DNA of 64,000 bases from Methanosarcina sp. UBA5 (GTDB lineage: Archaea; Halobacteriota; Methanosarcinia; Methanosarcinales; Methanosarcinaceae), in NCBI RefSeq assembly GCF_002505485.1, contig NZ_DAVG01000076.1:535-64534 (forward strand), in the 5' to 3' direction. This document shows positions 1 to 9,494 of the stretch, in pieces (within the stretch, counting starts at the first letter, position 1; every line of letters begins with the position of its first letter). A model generated the notes under the pieces. It did not search any database. It had not been told where the DNA came from and worked only from the letters and a program-made list of their open reading frames with translations. The position numbers and the translations under genes are program-made.

Positions 1-493
1 TGCAACTTCGCAAAAATACTCATAGAAAAATATCAACTATGTACTAATGCACAACCCATTTTTATAATTTTAAAAAATACGCTTTTTTTTGGCACGATTT
101 TTTTCATTTTATGTTTTGGTCTTATCTTCCTTAATTTTTTGTTTAAAACGTACCAGCAGATCTTATGAATTTTTATAATTATATAGCCTAATTATATCAC
201 ATAATATAAAAATTTATATAGGTAGATATCGTATTTATTAAATGTTTATCAAGGGTAGTTCGTTTGAATAGGGGAAATTGATTTAAAAATAGAAAAATTT
301 GTTTTAAATTTTATGCTCATAACAGCTTCGTATTCGGGAGTTTTTAACACAAAAATTAAATTCAAAACTTCTATAGTATTGAAAGTTAGAGTGTAAATGA
401 AATTTTTCAAAGCATTGCTCAGAGTATTAAAACAGAGTAATAAAATTATGGAAATCTTTAACAAAAAATCCGTATTTTTATAGAGGTATATAA
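1..493. other. AT-rich intergenic region
   Basis: No convincing gene is seen here. The stretch is very AT-rich, and the only long reading frame (minus strand, 249-464) has low-complexity composition and no ribosome binding site. It probably carries the promoter of the gene starting at 494. Confidence 0.6.
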
Positions 494-1390
494 TTGTTAC
501 TGTACGAATTTTACTCTAAACATCATTCTACTAAATTTTATTCTCATCATAGGGTAAGAACGATAAAAAGAGGACTGGAAATTTTTTTGTTAGTATGTTG
601 CCTTATTCTTGCAAACGTTTCTACTGCTTTGTGCAAGAGTCCTGCACCAACTGTTTACCTTAACAGTAATAATCATACTGATCAAGTAAAGACAAATCTT
701 AATAAATACGAAGGTATCTGGAATAACTGTGAGTTTGACAATCCTGCTAAAAAGTGGTCTAATATGGCCAAGAAATTAGGGGGAAAGTATGCAGTAATTG
801 ATCTAGTTGTGGCACAGGCTCAGGAGAAGAAGCTCGCTTATGTTCCGTTCCCAATCAGACAGGATGGGTATATTTACAGTTACAGTAAAATCGATCAGGC
901 AGAGCCTTACCTGAAAAAGTTCGATAAAGATGGGGTAAAAGTTATTCTTTCTCTTCAGCCAAACGGAGCCAATGTATCTGATCTAATTGATATAATCCTA
1001 AAGAGATATGGCAACCATAAAAGTGTTATTGGTATAAATGTTGATCTGGAATGGAAATTGACAGGGACTCCATACCATGTTAGTAATAAAGAGCGTGACA
1101 TCTGGTTAAAGAAAATTCAAAGTTATAATCCAGGATTTAAACTTTTCCTGACATATTATAAAGATCATAGCTACTTCCCCGATGATAAAAAAGACATTGT
1201 TATTCTTTACGATGGCCAAAGCAGTACTCAGAAGGAACTCATGGAAGAGTATAAAGAACTTGCTAGCCATTACAAATCTGTAGGGATATACACAGGCTAT
1301 AATTCAAGCACTCCACCAACGGCTTCTCATGACAGCATTATGACTGCAGCTCCGAACACAAAGTATATCCTGCACGTAATAGACGATTGA
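494..1390 (+). CDS. secreted TIM-barrel (GH18-like) protein, copy 1
   Basis: A 298-residue protein starting at TTG. A hydrophobic segment at about residues 27-46 ending in an Ala/Cys stretch looks like a signal peptide or membrane anchor. The rest reads like an alpha/beta barrel with a strand VIGINVDLEW, which resembles the acidic strand-4 motif of family 18 glycoside hydrolases and their inactive relatives. It is strongly similar to the protein at 4493-5329, near-identical over the last 150 residues. The neighbour at 2403 is a deacetylase/glycosyltransferase fusion, so a role in trimming or binding an exported amino-sugar polysaccharide is inferred. The GH18 assignment is by motif only and activity is unproven. 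Confidence 0.75.
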   Translation: MLLYEFYSKHHSTKFYSHHRVRTIKRGLEIFLLVCCLILANVSTALCKSPAPTVYLNSNNHTDQVKTNLNKYEGIWNNCEFDNPAKKWSNMAKKLGGKYAVIDLVVAQAQEKKLAYVPFPIRQDGYIYSYSKIDQAEPYLKKFDKDGVKVILSLQPNGANVSDLIDIILKRYGNHKSVIGINVDLEWKLTGTPYHVSNKERDIWLKKIQSYNPGFKLFLTYYKDHSYFPDDKKDIVILYDGQSSTQKELMEEYKELASHYKSVGIYTGYNSSTPPTASHDSIMTAAPNTKYILHVIDD

Positions 1391-1392
1391 TA

Positions 1393-1437
1393 AAATGGAT
1401 CGAAAACGTACCGATAACGATTCTTATTTATCTCTGA
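1393..1437 (+). other. vestigial short reading frame repeated after both barrel genes
   Basis: Right after the stop codon a short frame reads KWIEN then about 10 residues and a stop. The same position after the second barrel gene (5326-5373) encodes MKWIEN plus 9 residues and a stop. This looks like the head of a lost downstream gene carried along when the barrel gene was duplicated. Homology continues for roughly 80 nt further. Confidence 0.4.
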
Positions 1438-2402
1438 ATTTTTCTTTGCAAGGATTCCCAGATTTTTCCCATTACTTCCATGTTTTAATTTTAACGTTTG
1501 CCGTGGCATAAACAATACTTTTGAGAAAACTTCGAAATACGCGAATTTTTGGCTGGTTGTTTATATAAGATATATACCAATTTGTTAAAATTAGAAGTTC
1601 ATCGGCATTCTTTTAAAGCTCTCTTGTTATTAAAGGAACTTCTTACCGTTTCAAGATCTCAAATTTACGATGAGATAACTGATCATAATCCTAAAATCTA
1701 ACTTTCTAGTGACTATATAAATTCAGTTTAAATTATTAAATACTCACCCAGCAAGCTTATATTTATGTCCGTGAGTTAACGCACATTCGTATTTAGATAT
1801 AAAACGATTATTTCGATGTTCAAGAAAGTAAAATACAGATATTAATATGAAGAATTTCTATAGATCTCAATATTTGGCTGACTGCTTCAATTAGTATATA
1901 AACAGTTTATTGAACTCTAAGGTTTATCGGAATTCTCAATGGTTTATTGGTACAATAATATAAATTTCCCAAATATGTGCATGTACAAAAACTAGATTAA
2001 TGAATCTCAACAGATGACTAATTTATAGAAAAACAATTAGAACTTAGGGTCTTTAGTGCTTGATTTTGATCTTTAAATGTATAAGAGTTCTAGGAGAAAT
2101 TCGAAAAGTTCATACTTAATAAATTTGACGCATTTCAATATTGAAAATAAATACAAAGAGGCGTATGATTCCGATTTTGTAATTGGGTTTCTCAAAATCT
2201 ACCATAACTTTTCGATTGGGGAAACAGAGTTTAGCTACGTTTAGATTTCGTAATTGGTTTTTCTGGAACTATATGAAATCAATTTCTCTTTTCCCTCAAA
2301 TTTTAGGGACACTACTTTTTCGGTATTTTCCCTGTATTGAATATTAGTTAGTTTCATTAATTTGAGAAGTAAAAAACATTTTATTTGGTTAAGGTGTTGT
2401 AG
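1438..2402. other. AT-rich intergenic region
   Basis: Almost 1 kb without a credible gene on either strand. The start shows residual similarity to the sequence behind the second barrel gene (5374-5450). No structured RNA or terminal repeat is recognised. Confidence 0.5.
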
Positions 2403-4496
2403 GTGAAAGAAAAACAGACTTCCTCTTTTTTGAAATTTCCAGCAAAGCAAATGATAACTCTAGTAACTTTACCATATACTAAATTAGCTAAAATAAATGT
2501 TCATAAGAGCAAAAGAGAATTTCTGAACTTATTCAGTAACCAATCTCAAAATAAACGTATATTTATTATCTCACTAATTTTAGCTATATCAGTTGCTCTT
2601 TCCACCGTTTTTCTTTGCGCGGAAGTTAATCAGTTAAATGATGATGCTTTTGGGCATGTCACCATTCTGGATGAGCCGGAACTCCTCAATGCACTGAGAG
2701 ATGCACAGGCAAAAGGAGTCATTATGGGAATTCATGGATGGGAACATGAAAACTATTCCACTATGGGGCCAATCCAGGCAAAAGAAAATGTTGAGAAAGG
2801 GAAATTGGTCTTTGAAAAGGCCGGCCTTTTTCCTAAAGTGTTTATCTCCCCTTTTGAAATCTATGGAGTACCAACAAATCCATCTGTGAAACAGGCAATA
2901 GAGAGTACAGGCGTCGCGACAGAATTACCTCCTCTGAAAACTAGTAATAGTCATGTTGATATAAATGAATATACATGGGACTGGCGTACAATGCAAAGCT
3001 TTGATGATCCCCGGTTCAAGACATCTTCGGAGATAATCAGAGAAGAAAAGCCGCAGACTATTGTTCTCCATGCAATGGATTGGAACCCATATGTGAATCG
3101 ATTTCTCATTAATTACTTGGCATCAACAGACGAAACGAATATTACCGTCAGAATGGACGACGTTGAGGTGAACACTCCAAAAGAAGTAGTCAACGGCATG
3201 GCCAAGATGACTCAATATAAATCGGTAGGAAGAGTTGTACTTGCAGTTATTCCTTCGGGAATCTGGAAAGGCGGTAATCCTAGCATCAGAGGTATTAAAG
3301 TAAACAACATTCTGGGAGTGTACTACTGGTTCTTTATTGTAACTGCATTGCTCCCATTTTCATTCTTTATTATTTGGAAGTGGTTGTCTGGCTGGAACTT
3401 GAGAAGAACTCATAATAACTATCTACCTCCAGATAAGCGAGGTTCTGAATCAGGTCTAGTTTCAATCATTGTTCCAGCGTATAATGAAGAAAAAACGATA
3501 GGTAAGTGCCTTGAGTCTATCCTTAATCAAGACTATAAAGGCAAAACGGAAATAATCGTTGTCAATGATGGATCCAGTGATCGAACTGCAGAGATTATTT
3601 CTAAGTATCCTGTGAAATTTATTGATCTCAAGGTAAACGAAGGAAAGGCAAATGCTCTCAATAGGGCTATTGAAGACGCAAAAGGAGATATCCTAGTCTT
3701 TACGGATTCAGATTCTTATATGTCAGCGAATGCGGTGAGTTCATTAGTGGGATGCCTCAATGAGAACAGAGATGCACAGATGGTTGCAGGGGACGTTTTT
3801 ATCCATGACAATCATGGAAAAAAACGAGTAATGAAATACTTCCAGATGATTGAATACCTTTTAGAACAGGAGATGACTCGATATCTTCAAGGTTTGAATG
3901 GTCACGTTCTCGTATGCCCGGGCCCGCTCACTGCTGTCAGGCGCAAAGTATGTGATACTGTTAGATTCAGCGACGAGACAATTGTTGAAGATGCAGATTT
4001 TACTATCAAGGTTCTTAAAAATTCTATGAAGGTTATTCGCGAACCAAATGCAAAAGTTTACACGAATGCTCCCGAGACGCTTCGAGCCTGGTACAAACAA
4101 AGGAAAAGATGGTGGTATGGCAACTTACAGGTATGGCGGCTACATAAAAAATGGGCAATAAGAAATGCATGGATGGTTTTCAATTACTCAGGTTATATCA
4201 TTGGAGTTTTTTCTATCATTCTGTTCATATTGCTGCCGTATTTCCTCCTTCAGTATGATGATATACTGCGAATATCAGTACGCGGATTCTTGTTTATGAT
4301 CGTCTTTCTAATACCCTATACTCTAGCAATTGCTTCGTTTTTTACCAAGAATAAAAAACTATTGCCAATGCTGGTCCCTTATGTGCTTGTTTACTCGACA
4401 ATTAAAGTTGTAATTCTCAGTTACCTTTACTTGTGTTATATAACAGGCAGGGGATTGAAAGTTCAATTCGGTTCACGGATTCTTAAGGTGAGATGA
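2403..4496 (+). CDS. membrane deacetylase-like / GT2 glycosyltransferase fusion
   Basis: A 697-residue protein starting at GTG. A transmembrane segment lies at about 51-73. Residues 80-290 resemble a DUF2334/NodB-type polysaccharide deacetylase, with HGWEH near 110 and RMDD near 250. A second membrane segment lies near 300-325. A processive family 2 glycosyltransferase follows (about 350-600) with SIIVPAYNEE, DSDS near 435, EDAD near 529 and QRKRW near 565, then three C-terminal membrane helices. GT2 enzymes with Q/RxxRW make polymers such as hyaluronan, cellulose or poly-GlcNAc, so this is a likely polysaccharide synthase working with the flanking barrel proteins. Oddity: the RxDD strand, normally first in DUF2334 domains, comes after the HGWEH motif. 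Confidence 0.85.
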   Translation: MKEKQTSSFLKFPAKQMITLVTLPYTKLAKINVHKSKREFLNLFSNQSQNKRIFIISLILAISVALSTVFLCAEVNQLNDDAFGHVTILDEPELLNALRDAQAKGVIMGIHGWEHENYSTMGPIQAKENVEKGKLVFEKAGLFPKVFISPFEIYGVPTNPSVKQAIESTGVATELPPLKTSNSHVDINEYTWDWRTMQSFDDPRFKTSSEIIREEKPQTIVLHAMDWNPYVNRFLINYLASTDETNITVRMDDVEVNTPKEVVNGMAKMTQYKSVGRVVLAVIPSGIWKGGNPSIRGIKVNNILGVYYWFFIVTALLPFSFFIIWKWLSGWNLRRTHNNYLPPDKRGSESGLVSIIVPAYNEEKTIGKCLESILNQDYKGKTEIIVVNDGSSDRTAEIISKYPVKFIDLKVNEGKANALNRAIEDAKGDILVFTDSDSYMSANAVSSLVGCLNENRDAQMVAGDVFIHDNHGKKRVMKYFQMIEYLLEQEMTRYLQGLNGHVLVCPGPLTAVRRKVCDTVRFSDETIVEDADFTIKVLKNSMKVIREPNAKVYTNAPETLRAWYKQRKRWWYGNLQVWRLHKKWAIRNAWMVFNYSGYIIGVFSIILFILLPYFLLQYDDILRISVRGFLFMIVFLIPYTLAIASFFTKNKKLLPMLVPYVLVYSTIKVVILSYLYLCYITGRGLKVQFGSRILKVR

Positions 4497-5329
4497 TGAA
4501 GAAAAGTAACAAATATTATATTTTATTTGGATCAATGATTCTATTTGTTCTTATAATTCTATTTTATTTAGCCTTCGTTAAATCACCTCCGCAATCAAAT
4601 TCATCAGAAAGTATCTCTAAAAGTCTTCCAGAATCAAAGTATTCAGAAGGTGTCTGGAATAACTGCGAGTTTGACAAACCTGCTAAAGAGTGGTCTGACC
4701 TAGCTAGGAAATTCGGAAGTGAACATGGAGTGATTGACCTAGTTGTCGTTCAGGCACATGAAAATAAGCTCGCATATGTGCCGTTTCCTTTCGAAAATAT
4801 AGGGTATATTTACAGTTACGATGAGACTGATAAAGTGGAACCCTACCTGGAAAAGTTCGATAAAGATGGATTGAAAGTGATCCTTTCAATTCAACCTAAT
4901 GGGGCTGATGTATCAGATCTAATTGATATAATCCTAAAAAGATATGGCAACCATAAAAGTGTTATTGGCATAAATGTTGATATGGAATGGAAATTAACAG
5001 GGACTCCATACCATGTCAGCAATAAAGAGCGTGATATCTGGTTAAAGAAAATTCAAAGCTATAATCCCGGATTTAAGCTTTTCCTGACATATTTTGAGGA
5101 TTATACCTACTTTCCCAATGATACAAAGGACTTTGTGATTCTTTACGATGGTGAAGGAGAAACTCAGAATCGACTTATGAGAGAGTACAAAGAACTTGCG
5201 AGCCATTATAAATCTGTAGGAATATACACAGGCTATAACTCAAGCACTCCACCAACAGCGTCTTATGACAGCATTATGACTGCAGCTCCGAATACAAAGT
5301 ATATCCTGCACGTAATAGAGGAACAATGA
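4493..5329 (+). CDS. membrane-anchored TIM-barrel (GH18-like) protein, copy 2
   Basis: A 278-residue paralogue of the 494-1390 protein. It overlaps the synthase stop codon by ATGA, so it is translationally coupled; a GGTGA at 4487-4491 fits the second ATG (4496) slightly better. An N-terminal membrane helix (about residues 8-29) is followed by a Ser-rich linker and then the barrel with VIGINVDMEW. The N-terminal anchor differs from copy 1, while the last 150 residues are nearly identical even at the DNA level, so the duplication covers the domain plus downstream DNA. An exported polysaccharide-processing or -binding role is inferred. Confidence 0.8.
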   Translation: MMKKSNKYYILFGSMILFVLIILFYLAFVKSPPQSNSSESISKSLPESKYSEGVWNNCEFDKPAKEWSDLARKFGSEHGVIDLVVVQAHENKLAYVPFPFENIGYIYSYDETDKVEPYLEKFDKDGLKVILSIQPNGADVSDLIDIILKRYGNHKSVIGINVDMEWKLTGTPYHVSNKERDIWLKKIQSYNPGFKLFLTYFEDYTYFPNDTKDFVILYDGEGETQNRLMREYKELASHYKSVGIYTGYNSSTPPTASYDSIMTAAPNTKYILHVIEEQ

Positions 5330-5373
5330 AGTGGATTGAAAATATACTGATATGGGTTTCGATTTATTCTTAA
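5326..5373 (+). other. vestigial 15-codon frame after barrel copy 2
   Basis: The frame overlaps the preceding stop as ATGA and reads MKWIEN plus nine residues. A matching remnant follows copy 1, which marks the edge of a duplicated block. It is probably the truncated head of a once-coupled gene. Confidence 0.4.
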
Positions 5374-5547
5374 AATTTCTTTGAGAGAATCCGGCCTAAA
5401 TTTTTTCCATCAACTCTTCTGTTTGATTTATTACTTTCTTTTCTTTGAGCTTATTTCAAAACCATATTCAATCCCTCTGAACCAATATTTTAAATTGGAA
5501 ATAAAAATCAATAGAACTAAACGGTATGTCGCCTGTCACAAGTAAAG

Positions 5548-5726
5548 TTCCAGGGCAGACAGGCTGTATATGACGGTATACATCCCTATTGCAGTGATGA
5601 CTATATTGCCGCTTGTAATACTGCCCTACAAAAAATTGGGACAGATTCTCTACAGAACACCTTCTCCCTGGCGCTGGTTGACGGTTGGCAGGCATTTAGT
5701 TGCTGCGATCATTTGAGGTTGAAATG
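5548..5726 (+). pseudogene. fragment of an unidentified protein gene
   Basis: About 58 codons of protein-like composition, including GIHPYCSDDY and VDGWQAFSCC, end at a TGA. There is no start codon and a stop lies just upstream. The family is not recognised; I read it as a gene remnant. Confidence 0.3.
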
Positions 5727-5900
5727 ATCAGCCTCATTAAAAAATTCAACATCAACTGCTATATCTACACGATTGAAATTTAATTCAAGTTAATTATATA
5801 TCACTTGCTGGTAATGATCACAATTTATAGCATAGCGAACATATTGTGTATGAATTCTCATCAACTGATCACTGTATGAGAATTCGATTTTACTATTTTT

Positions 5901-6090
5901 TCAATTTTGTATTGGTACTGTGAACCTTATTATAAATTCAGTCCCAGAACCTCTTTTTAGTTCAACTTCGCCCCCAAACTAGTCTACCAGGACTTTCCTT
6001 TGCTTGCATGTTCTGCAGAGTCTTCTCTGTGAAGTTTGATTTTAATTTTCCCGTTATCTCTGCCTAAAACGCGTACTTTAGAGAATTTGA
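5901..6090 (-). pseudogene. histidine kinase C-terminal remnant
   Basis: The minus strand encodes a typical end of a Methanosarcina sensor kinase ATPase domain: GGEVELKRGSGTEFIIRFTV followed by a stop. Upstream, VD-stop-FGG replaces the usual LVDQLGG, so a Gln codon has become TAG, and the frame then breaks further upstream. Only this tail survives. Confidence 0.55.
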
Positions 6091-6153
6091 AACAAGTTAT
6101 TTATCAACGATTTTGAAAAGGACAATATAAATATAATGGGAGGAGAAAAGCGC

Positions 6154-6444
6154 ATGAATTATAAATCTCGGGATCATTAAAAATATATGGGGGAAACCGA
6201 AAGCCATACCGTGGGAAATGGCTTGTCCGTTAGGACATCAGGGTCGAGGAAGAGTCCGACCACTGGGTACAATCGTGCTGCGTGCTCTGTTCCAGCGATT
6301 GTGGAATGGACATCGGTGTTAAGAATGGACGCATATTCGGAGTTCGAGGCCGTGAAGTGGACCGGATCAATCACTTGCGGCTCAGCCCCAAGGGAATGCA
6401 CTGGAGATTATGAAGCCTACTGCCGCATTTTACGGGATAAGTAA
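6154..6444 (+). pseudogene. TnpB (IS200/IS605 type) C-terminal remnant with trailing element DNA
   Basis: ATG at 6154 behind GGAGG reads MNYKSRDH-stop; the same frame continues as KYMGETESHTVGNGLSVRTS. The SRDH step followed by a short helix and a G-rich tail resembles the third RuvC motif (RDxN) and C-terminus of TnpB nucleases. A single in-frame TAA interrupts it, and the catalytic body and zinc ribbon are gone. The GC-richer DNA up to about 6445 contains several short stems and may be the old right end, which in such elements overlaps the guide RNA. The assignment is by pattern only. Confidence 0.4.
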
Positions 6445-6593
6445 CTCCTCGACACATAAGACAAATCGATGAGTATAAAAAACAGATAGGCTGGATAAGG
6501 ACACAGTTACATCTGAAGTCACTTAATGATCTGGTAGTACTGACATAACACAGCTTTCCAATAGAGTATAGTGGAATAGAGGAATTGTAACAT

Positions 6594-7172
6594 ATGAGTC
6601 CAACCAGTGACCGACATGAAGCTAAAAGCGCTCCCTCCAGGAAAGGAGTACGTCGAGCTCTCTACATCTTATTGAGATCAGTGTTGGGTGACTTGCTTGT
6701 GCTTTTAGCCGGGGGGCTAGGCTATATTACCGGAAACTTGTGGCTCTTCCCTAGCCTGGGCCCATCCATTTTCATGCTGGTTGAATCGCCTCATCTAAAG
6801 TCATCCAGTTTATACAATATGACTGTAGGCCACCTGGTTGGCATCATTAGCGGCTACATCCTTGCTATTATAACCGGCGCTGCTTACGTTCAATCTCCAT
6901 TCGTGATCGGCCATCTACAACTATCGCATGTTGTGGCATCATGCATTGCCATAGCACTTGTAATACTAATTCATATACCTCTTAAGGTATCACACCCGCC
7001 GGCTGTTGCCACTACCTTTCTGATTACCCCTGGTAGTTTTAAGGCAACGTGGGCCGATCTGTCTACGATCCTGATAGGCATAGTGATAATAGCCGTCGCC
7101 GGTGAAATTGCGAGGAATATAATACTCTCCATGGAACACCGCGGTCTTATAAAAGTAATAGAGAATGGGTAG
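6594..7172 (+). CDS. HPP family integral membrane protein
   Basis: A 192-residue protein with four or five hydrophobic segments. It has the SLGPS motif after the first helix pair and the signature HPPAVAT, which define the HPP family (PF04982). Some members have been linked to nitrite transport in plastids; the archaeal role is unknown. The soluble basic N-terminus (about 25 residues) faces the cytoplasm by the positive-inside rule. No operon partner is present, since both flanks are non-coding. Confidence 0.85.
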   Translation: MSPTSDRHEAKSAPSRKGVRRALYILLRSVLGDLLVLLAGGLGYITGNLWLFPSLGPSIFMLVESPHLKSSSLYNMTVGHLVGIISGYILAIITGAAYVQSPFVIGHLQLSHVVASCIAIALVILIHIPLKVSHPPAVATTFLITPGSFKATWADLSTILIGIVIIAVAGEIARNIILSMEHRGLIKVIENG

Positions 7173-7934
7173 GAGAGAATGAGTAGGGATGGTGTCAATG
7201 GATTCTGTAGAATCTTCGATTGATACCTAAATTCATGACATTACATCAATGACGGAGCATGTGTGGTATTTGTAGCATCTCGCAAAGAGCCCTGATAGGC
7301 TCTTAGTTTTCAATTTCTATTTAATCAACTCCTCAACTTTCCTCCACGCCCGCATGCTCACAAAGTGAACAGATATCGGGCAGTCACTGGTAAATAAGAA
7401 GAAAAGAAGAATCGGCACCTGCCATAAAAAGCATTTTATTATTAGAAATTAGGCTTGTACAAATTATTAATCAAAGGAAAACTTTCAAAAAAGCTGAGAG
7501 AGTTAAACAAAAGAATCATGTACTATTTAAGGCAGTATTCAATAAAGCTGATGAAATTTGCATTAATCCTCAGCATTACAAAAATCTCAACTATCCTTTG
7601 AATAAGTACAAGTGAGTATACATTAATTCTAACTTTGTACTATGTTTTTATGTTCATTTTTTATGTTCATGAAAAAGGACAAAATGCAACGTTAGTAAAT
7701 TGGTTCATCATAAAGATGCTTATTAATCAAAATATAAGTTCGCGTAAATTGTTAAATTTTAGTAGTACTTCAATTTAAAATCAGATACTTTATTCATTTT
7801 AATATCTTTTTCCACAACAAAAAAGGATAGCAGCACTTTACTAGAAAACGTTGCCAAGTAATTCCGGAAAATAAAAAATGACAAACGGCCTGTGGCTACA
7901 CTTCGAGAGACAAAAAAATATCCTGATGTGTAGG
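7173..7934. other. intergenic region
   Basis: About 760 nt of AT-rich DNA without a credible gene. A short imperfect hairpin (7288-7305, around AGAGCCCTGATAGGCTCT) just after the HPP gene could be its terminator. Nothing else is recognised. Confidence 0.5.
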
Positions 7935-8102
7935 TTAACAATGACCTTCTGTGCAACAACTATTTCTATCCCTAGCATCACTACGCGCAATTAAAAGCAA
8001 AAGACCGAGAAAAATAAAGATGATAACCACGGCACAGAGAAAGTACAAAAAAGCCATATCCGGAGGAATGTTAGCCCCATAATCCACAGTCACTAGTCCC
8101 AT
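7935..8102 (-). CDS. small single-pass membrane protein
   Basis: A 55-residue frame starting at ATG 8102. A soluble N-terminus (about 16 residues) is followed by a 23-residue hydrophobic helix (residues about 17-39), then a charged Arg/Asp stretch and a Cys-containing tail CCTEGHC. There is no clear ribosome binding site. The sharp helix followed by positive charge is gene-like and argues against chance, but no family is recognised. Confidence 0.4.
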   Translation of the reverse strand: MGLVTVDYGANIPPDMAFLYFLCAVVIIFIFLGLLLLIARSDARDRNSCCTEGHC

Positions 8103-8354
8103 AATTATCTATATGGCAAATAAAGATAAAAAGGTTTGTAGAAATCCTCTAAAATAATTAATTTTCACGAATTTTAATCGAATTACCTGATTATTATAGC
8201 TCTGATACCTTGAGTCAAGACAGCCTATCGAGTAATTTTGAGGTAAAAGTACTGTATTTGCGAGATATGCCTTCAATGACCCTATAAATAGGTTTTCATA
8301 AAAAATATACATTTTAGCATGTTCTACGTCAATTCCAGGGCAAATTGTAGGGAA

Positions 8355-8392
8355 TATCTGGGCATAGCAGAGTTATCTGGGCATAGCAGAGT
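8355..8392. repeat. 19-nt tandem duplication
   Basis: ATCTGGGCATAGCAGAGTT occurs twice in direct succession. It is probably a slippage or repair scar with no visible function. Confidence 0.7.
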
Positions 8393-8501
8393 TTCTACTT
8401 CAAAAGTTATACACCACAAATTTGTAAAAATTACGGATACGTTTTTGGAGTATTTGTTTTCCTCTTTTCACAGTTATTGGGTTTCGATGTCCTTTACACA
8501 T

Positions 8502-8759
8502 TTAGTACTCGTCAGTTTCTTCGGGGTATATAGTGAAAGGGAACGCTTCAGCCCATCCAAACCCGCCTGGAATAAGAATATGGAAAGTTTCCCTCCTTTC
8601 CCCTTTCTCTACTTCCAGCTTTTCAATATGATTCAGATTTATTTCAAAACCCTCTTTAGGTTCCTCGAAATCCTTGAGATCTTCAAGGTCAAATGTTCCA
8701 TTGGAACAATACAACGTTTGAACATTATCTAAAATCCATCTCTTACTCACTGTTACCAT
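8502..8759 (-). CDS. small acidic hypothetical protein
   Basis: An 85-residue protein starting at ATG 8759 with GGTGG upstream at normal spacing. It is acidic and ends EETDEY, with a charged middle and an aromatic Gly-rich segment (IPGGFGWAEAFPF). No family is recognised. The overlapping plus-strand frame is poorer in composition and lacks a start signal, so this strand is chosen. Confidence 0.5.
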   Translation of the reverse strand: MVTVSKRWILDNVQTLYCSNGTFDLEDLKDFEEPKEGFEINLNHIEKLEVEKGERRETFHILIPGGFGWAEAFPFTIYPEETDEY

Positions 8760-8984
8760 AATCCCACCACTCTACTATTTAACTTTTGAACCGTTAAAAC
8801 ATCCCTTGATTTTTTCCTCAAATACCGAGCATGATGCACTTCGGTAATGATAAATCGTTTCTCCAGCTCTCTATTTAACGTTTAAGGATCTAAAAATATA
8901 ATGGAATTCAACTCTTGCATATACGCATAGTTACCAGACTTTTCAGATAAAACCCAGCCATTTAATCTGATTTCCTTGCAAAAA

Positions 8985-9494
8985 TAATCCCGCAGTTTTT
9001 CCCAATCACAAAAGAAAGTAGGCAAACATCTGATCTGTGTGGCAAACGCCCTAGTAGAGGAAAAATCTACTAGAGACAGACCAGATCCGCCTGATAACTA
9101 TTACATCTGCACCCAGAATAATCCTGTAGAAAATCAGATCAGGAGTTACCAGAAAGTAGCAAGAAAATGCAATAATTTTCCGAAAACAACTGGATTTATT
9201 TGAATATCAAAGCTTTCAGCCATTGATATAAATCATATTAAGGCAAAAATGTAGTAATTTTCAGGAAACTACTGTATTGTGAGCTATTAAACAGATGATC
9301 TGAAAGCTCAGACCAGGCCCTTCACGAACAGCTGCACACAAAGGACGAGCAGCTTCGTGCAGGACAATCAAATTAAAGACCAGAATGAGAATATGCACAG
9401 GCAGGTGGTCCACATTCAAACACTAATTCAGGAAAACAGTAGGCTAAACATCGAACTGCTTCCGGAAACTACGGAAGGCAAAAAGTCATGGTGA
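8985..9494 (+). pseudogene. decayed coiled-coil protein gene (element-type)
   Basis: At least three protein-like pieces lie in order on the plus strand: about 75 codons ending at TGA near 9203, a piece SSDQALHEQLHTKDEQLRAG in one frame (9305-9376), and its continuation in the next frame (9363-9494) rich in Gln/Asn/Glu with MHRQVVHIQTLIQENSRL. The last two form a broken heptad coiled coil separated by a 1-nt frameshift. Similar coiled-coil tails occur on DNA-binding proteins of archaeal mobile elements, but the head is missing and the family is a guess. Confidence 0.4.

Noticed and set aside
5901..6060. TAG in the histidine kinase remnant as a pyrrolysine codon
   Set aside because: The expected residue is a conserved Gln (CAG to TAG), and the frame is broken elsewhere, so decay is the simpler reading.
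6187..6444. 85-codon frame as an intact small gene
   Set aside because: It is in frame with the preceding SRDH-stop peptide and its composition is that of element DNA; treated as a TnpB remnant.
8319..8732. 137-codon plus-strand frame
   Set aside because: No ribosome binding site, low-complexity aromatic composition, and it overlaps the better minus-strand gene at 8502-8759.
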